This document shows, in pieces, positions 60,662 through 64,000 of a stretch of 64,000 nucleotides of DNA. Both the position numbers and the translations under genes were made by a program. Source of the stretch: Parabacteroides faecalis (GTDB lineage Bacteria; Bacteroidota; Bacteroidia; Bacteroidales; Tannerellaceae); contig NZ_JAKZMM010000008.1 in assembly GCF_022809355.1 (NCBI RefSeq), positions 1-64,000 of the forward strand. Direction: 5' to 3'. The first letter of the stretch is position 1. Each line of letters starts with the position of its first letter. The notes below the pieces were generated by a model. It searched no databases and was not told where the DNA came from. It worked only from the letters and a program-made list of their open reading frames with translations.

Positions 60662-61921
60662 ATGGATAGAAAAATAGAACCGAAGAAAGGTTTTTTGCTT
60701 GTACTGAGCAAAAAGGCAATGCCGTACTGGCTGGGTGCGCTGGTCGTGGTGTTTGTGATTTACTTGTTGCTGCGGGATGACGTGCGTACGTTTCGTGTCA
60801 ATGCGGATACGGTGTCTGTCAGTGAAGTGATATCCGGCGAGTTTAACGATTATATTCGGGTGAGCGGACAAGTACAGCCGATGACAACCATTCAGATCAG
60901 TCCGCTGGAGTCGGGCGTGGTGCATGATATCTTCATCGAAGAAGGTGCGAAGGTGAAGGCGGGCGATAAGATCCTCGAACTGAAGAACGAGAATCTGGAT
61001 ATGCAGATCCTTAATTCGGAAGCCGACCTGGCAGAGAAAGAAAACCTCTTGCGTAATACTTTGATCTCGATGGAGCAGGAAAAGCTGAACGTGCATCAGG
61101 AAATGCTTCAGTTGCAAATGGAAGTCAAACGGTATCGTCGGGCGTATGAAGCACAGAAAGAGCTTTATCAGGAAGACCTGATTGCGAAAGAAGTCTATTT
61201 GCAGGCGGAAGAAGATTATGAACTGGCAGAAAGTCGTCTGGATCTGGTCAAGAACCGGGCTATCCAAGACAGTCTTTATCGTAGCGTACAAGTCAAGCAG
61301 ATGCAGGAAAGCCTGAATAACATGCGGGTGAACATGCAGATGATCCGCCGGCGAAAAGAACATCTGATGATTGTGGCACCGATCGACGGAGAGCTGGGCT
61401 TACTGGATGCGGTGCTGGGGCAATCGGTTTCTTCGGGAGCGAAGATCGGACAGATTAACAACTTGGGCAGTTATAAGATCGAAGCACAGATAGATGAACA
61501 TTATATCGATCGGGTGATGCCCGGACTGGAAGCACAGTTTGAGCGGCAAGACGAATCGTATTCGGCCATGATTCGGAAAGTCTATCCCGAAGTGAGGGAC
61601 GGGAAGTTCAAGGCCGACTTCAAGTTCAACGGCGCTCATCCGGAAAACATCCGTACCGGACAAACATATAACCTGAATTTACAGTTAGGACAACCCGAAG
61701 AAGCCGTGATGATTCCTCGTGGAACCTTCTATCAGAAAACCGGTGGCAAATGGATTTATGTCCTTACGCCTGAAGGCGACAAGGCTTTCAAGCGGGAAAT
61801 ACATATCGGCCGTCAAAACCCGCAGTATTACGAAGTACTGGATGGCTTGAACCCGGGCGAGAAAGTCATTACTTCCGGATACGATAACTTTGGCGATAAT
61901 GATTGTCTGGTGTTGAAATAA
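60662..61921 (+). CDS. HlyD/MacA-type periplasmic adaptor
   Basis: With the ATG at 60662 the adaptor has 419 residues: one N-terminal membrane helix (about 17-38, WLGALVVVFVIYLLL), a barrel-sandwich half (SGVVHDIFIEEGAKVKAGDK) and a long coiled-coil hairpin (about 120-230). The second half is MIVAPIDGELGLLDAVLGQS, followed by a beta-barrel domain. It links the TolC-like channel to the ABC transporter. The ATG lies 10 bp after the TolC stop; a start at 60602 would overlap that gene and is disfavoured. Confidence 0.92.
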   Translation: MDRKIEPKKGFLLVLSKKAMPYWLGALVVVFVIYLLLRDDVRTFRVNADTVSVSEVISGEFNDYIRVSGQVQPMTTIQISPLESGVVHDIFIEEGAKVKAGDKILELKNENLDMQILNSEADLAEKENLLRNTLISMEQEKLNVHQEMLQLQMEVKRYRRAYEAQKELYQEDLIAKEVYLQAEEDYELAESRLDLVKNRAIQDSLYRSVQVKQMQESLNNMRVNMQMIRRRKEHLMIVAPIDGELGLLDAVLGQSVSSGAKIGQINNLGSYKIEAQIDEHYIDRVMPGLEAQFERQDESYSAMIRKVYPEVRDGKFKADFKFNGAHPENIRTGQTYNLNLQLGQPEEAVMIPRGTFYQKTGGKWIYVLTPEGDKAFKREIHIGRQNPQYYEVLDGLNPGEKVITSGYDNFGDNDCLVLK

Positions 61922-61939
61922 AATAAAAGCGATTTTACC

Positions 61940-64000
61940 ATGAAGAGTTATTTTAGATTTCTCAGTAAGAATAAATTATATACGACCATAGAAGTGACAG
62001 GAATGGCAATTGCCATCGCATTTGTCCTTTTTATAGGTTCTTTTGCCATACAGGAGATAAAGACGGACTCGGCCATTAAAAGACAAGGGAATATATACGT
62101 AGGGCATTCAGAGAGAATGTTTATCGGATGTGCAACCGTAAAAGAGCAGTTGGAAGGGAAATTCCCTGAAGTGGAAGCTATGTGTCGCGTTATCGGTACA
62201 CATATATTTGGCGGAATTGAAATGGATATGATTGTAGATGGTCAAAAGGAAAGACAAAATTCTCTTATTACAGACGAAAACTTCTTTGAATTTTTCCCTT
62301 TTGAATTGGTCGAAGGAAACCCGGAAGCTGTGTTGAAGGAAAAATATGCAGTTGTAATTTCACAAAGTTGTGCCAACCGATTGTTTGGAGACGAAGAAGC
62401 CTTGGGTAAGAACATAGAAATTGTTGTCAATGGAAGTCGTGCGGATTTGCATGTGACAGGGATTTATAAAGATTTTTCCCAGACGATCTTCTTTGTACCA
62501 GACATCATCTATCGTGTTGACTTATTGTCTGAATTGGATCAGTCCATGACCGTTAATGGCAGCGGAATCGCGGTGTTATTTTATCGGTTGGCGGAAGGAA
62601 CAGATGTCAAAGCCTTGGAAGACAAGATTGAATCCGTCTTAAAGAAAGAAGATATGCTGTATGTCCATCAACTGTTTAAGGAATATCATTTGACTTCGTT
62701 TGCGGACATAAGTAAGTTGGACCTTGAAGCAACGATTCCTTTTGAAGGCATTGTCCGGGCCGATTTCACCAACCTGTTTGCCAGTGCCGGCTTGTTCCTG
62801 CTATTGTTTGCCGTATTCAACTATATTTCTCTCACGGTGGCTCAAACCGGATTCAGAGCCAAGGAAATGGCTTCGCGCCGTTTGTTGGGAACACAAATAG
62901 AGAATATCATATTCCGGTATATAGGTGAATCTTTCATTCTTACCTTGGTCTCGTTTGCCTTTGCTTTGTTGATTGTTGGTTTTATTTCGCCTTATTTGTC
63001 GATGTTGGTCGGAAAAGAAGTGTCTCCATTCAGCTCGTTTGGTTGGCGCGAGTCGGTGTTTTTCTTATCCGTACTTATTCTTTTGTCTTTGTGTTCCGGA
63101 ATTATTCCTGCCTTGATCGTTTCGAGATACAAGCCCATAGATGTGGTAAGAGGAAACTTTACCCGGACCAGCAAGATGACTTTGGGGAAAATACTGATTG
63201 GTTTTCAGAGTTTCATCGCTTTTATCTCTTTGTCTGTCGCAGGTGTAATCTATTTGCAGATTAATTATATGATTCATAAACCGATGGGGTATGAGAAGAA
63301 TGGTATCATCAGCGTGCAAAATGCTGCTAAACCGTCGGACTATCATGTTGATGAACTTCGTTCATTGTCGTGTGTTGAAAATGTAGGTTGGCTTCAGTTT
63401 GATCCAATGACGTTGGGATCTTCTGTTGTCAGTGTATTTAAGAACGGAGGAGAATTAAAATTTGATGTAATCAATGGTACGCAATCTGCCTTTGAAATAC
63501 TGGGCTTTAAAGTAATTCGCCAGAATGCCGAGCCTTTACCTTATCGTATTTGGCTGACGGAATCGGCCTTGAAAGCCTTGGGTGTGGATTATGATTGTAC
63601 AGAATTGGAATTTGATAATACCCGTTTTTCTGTTTGTGGTATTATTGAGGATTTCCATAAAGGGAGTGCCGTTACCCCGATGAAAACAGAGTTCCTTAAA
63701 ATTCTTCAGGTCATGGATATGGAGAAAGATGAAGATTTCCGCGTACTTAGAAAGTTGGCTGTAAAGGTTCATGGAGATGAGCATGAAGCTTTAAATGAGA
63801 TCAAGACGTTTTACCGGAATAAAGGTCTCACAGAAGATGATATAAAGGTTAAGACGTATAACGAGATCAATTATAGTTTGTATGATGCCGAAAACAAGAG
63901 TTTGAAGCTCTTGATGATTTTCACTGCTTTGATATTACTGCTTACGTCGATGGCCATGTTTGCCATGAGTACTTATTATGCTCGTCAACATGCCAAGGAA
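61940..64000 (+). CDS. FtsX/MacB-like ABC transporter permease (3' end outside window)
   Basis: The ATG at 61940 opens a frame with no stop up to the window edge (687 codons seen). A first membrane helix (about 17-37) is followed by a MacB-PCD periplasmic domain (VEGNPEAVLKEKYAVVISQS). Three helices lie at about 275-385 (FTNLFASAGLFLLLFAVFNY). A second helix near 425 (IALIVSRYKPIDVV precedes it), another periplasmic domain and a further helix (LLMIFTALILLLTSMAM) follow. This duplicated FtsX layout is common in Bacteroidales, where several such permeases follow an HlyD gene. The ATPase gene is probably downstream. Confidence 0.85.
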   Translation, partial: MKSYFRFLSKNKLYTTIEVTGMAIAIAFVLFIGSFAIQEIKTDSAIKRQGNIYVGHSERMFIGCATVKEQLEGKFPEVEAMCRVIGTHIFGGIEMDMIVDGQKERQNSLITDENFFEFFPFELVEGNPEAVLKEKYAVVISQSCANRLFGDEEALGKNIEIVVNGSRADLHVTGIYKDFSQTIFFVPDIIYRVDLLSELDQSMTVNGSGIAVLFYRLAEGTDVKALEDKIESVLKKEDMLYVHQLFKEYHLTSFADISKLDLEATIPFEGIVRADFTNLFASAGLFLLLFAVFNYISLTVAQTGFRAKEMASRRLLGTQIENIIFRYIGESFILTLVSFAFALLIVGFISPYLSMLVGKEVSPFSSFGWRESVFFLSVLILLSLCSGIIPALIVSRYKPIDVVRGNFTRTSKMTLGKILIGFQSFIAFISLSVAGVIYLQINYMIHKPMGYEKNGIISVQNAAKPSDYHVDELRSLSCVENVGWLQFDPMTLGSSVVSVFKNGGELKFDVINGTQSAFEILGFKVIRQNAEPLPYRIWLTESALKALGVDYDCTELEFDNTRFSVCGIIEDFHKGSAVTPMKTEFLKILQVMDMEKDEDFRVLRKLAVKVHGDEHEALNEIKTFYRNKGLTEDDIKVKTYNEINYSLYDAENKSLKLLMIFTALILLLTSMAMFAMSTYYARQHAKE

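Overview
The window comes from a Bacteroidales genome (Bacteroides, Parabacteroides or Prevotella type; the genus cannot be fixed from sequence alone). The evidence is the Bacteroides promoter form (TTTG or TTG, then TAnnTTTG) at many starts, Bacteroidales accessory families (DUF4099/DUF3945, DUF2958, DUF4186, a MobV relaxase) and a Bacteroides-type IS66 element. About 46 kb in the middle looks like one mobile element, or several nested ones. No integrase, no complete type IV secretion system and no tRNA target was seen, so its ends lie outside the window or could not be placed.

Layout. 1-6.3 kb: a GNAT acetyltransferase and a complete RND drug-efflux operon (adaptor, pump, outer-membrane channel). 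6.4-7.7 kb: a chimeric pseudogene, an unknown 5' piece joined to the C-terminal 40% of glmS, with a small membrane protein. 7.9-9.6 kb: an ImmA-type metallopeptidase/PIN-domain pair. 9.66-12.41 kb: an intact IS66 element with perfect inverted repeats and a target duplication. 12.5-29.7 kb: an M23 peptidase, then a long rightward operon of conjugative-element genes: DUF4099/DUF3945 proteins, a Toprim protein, two secreted helical proteins, two more peptidoglycan hydrolases, an ArdC-like/MutS domain fusion, an OB-fold protein and an ArdC-type antirestriction protein. 29.8-39 kb: mainly leftward DUF2958, OmpA-like, MobV relaxase with a candidate oriT, and a lipoprotein-led operon, plus a rightward AAA/DUF4143 ATPase. 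39.1-43.6 kb: a rightward accessory operon led by a serine-recombinase relative that lacks its catalytic serine, then a DUF3800 protein with a possible RNase partner, thioredoxin, DUF6155, DUF4186 and small winged-helix proteins. 43.8-51.9 kb: leftward genes for a SLOG/phosphoribosyltransferase pair, a ParA/ribbon-helix-helix partition pair, two SSBs and small proteins, separated by unusually long non-coding stretches. 52.9-64 kb: probable chromosome, with an SDR oxidoreductase, a 1628-residue exonuclease-RecQ-UvrD fusion, and a TolC/HlyD/FtsX efflux operon behind a sigma-54-like promoter.

The most unusual signal is non-coding. Five loci (about 30.47, 45.0, 48.5, 50.4 and 51.9 kb) share one module: in four a hairpin next to a leftward start codon, and in all five an AATAC motif followed by a hairpin whose two arms change together, then a rightward TAnnTTTGC box 76-113 bp further on. 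At 48.7-49.8 kb this opens into an array of structured units whose stems differ by paired substitutions. The modules lie beside SSB, antirestriction and accessory genes, which suggests structured RNAs or single-stranded-DNA promoters of the kind that act when a conjugating element enters a recipient. A second non-coding family, ACTA-N4/5-TAGT repeats phased at 8 or 16 bp, sits at three places including both sides of parA and is a good candidate for a dispersed partition site.
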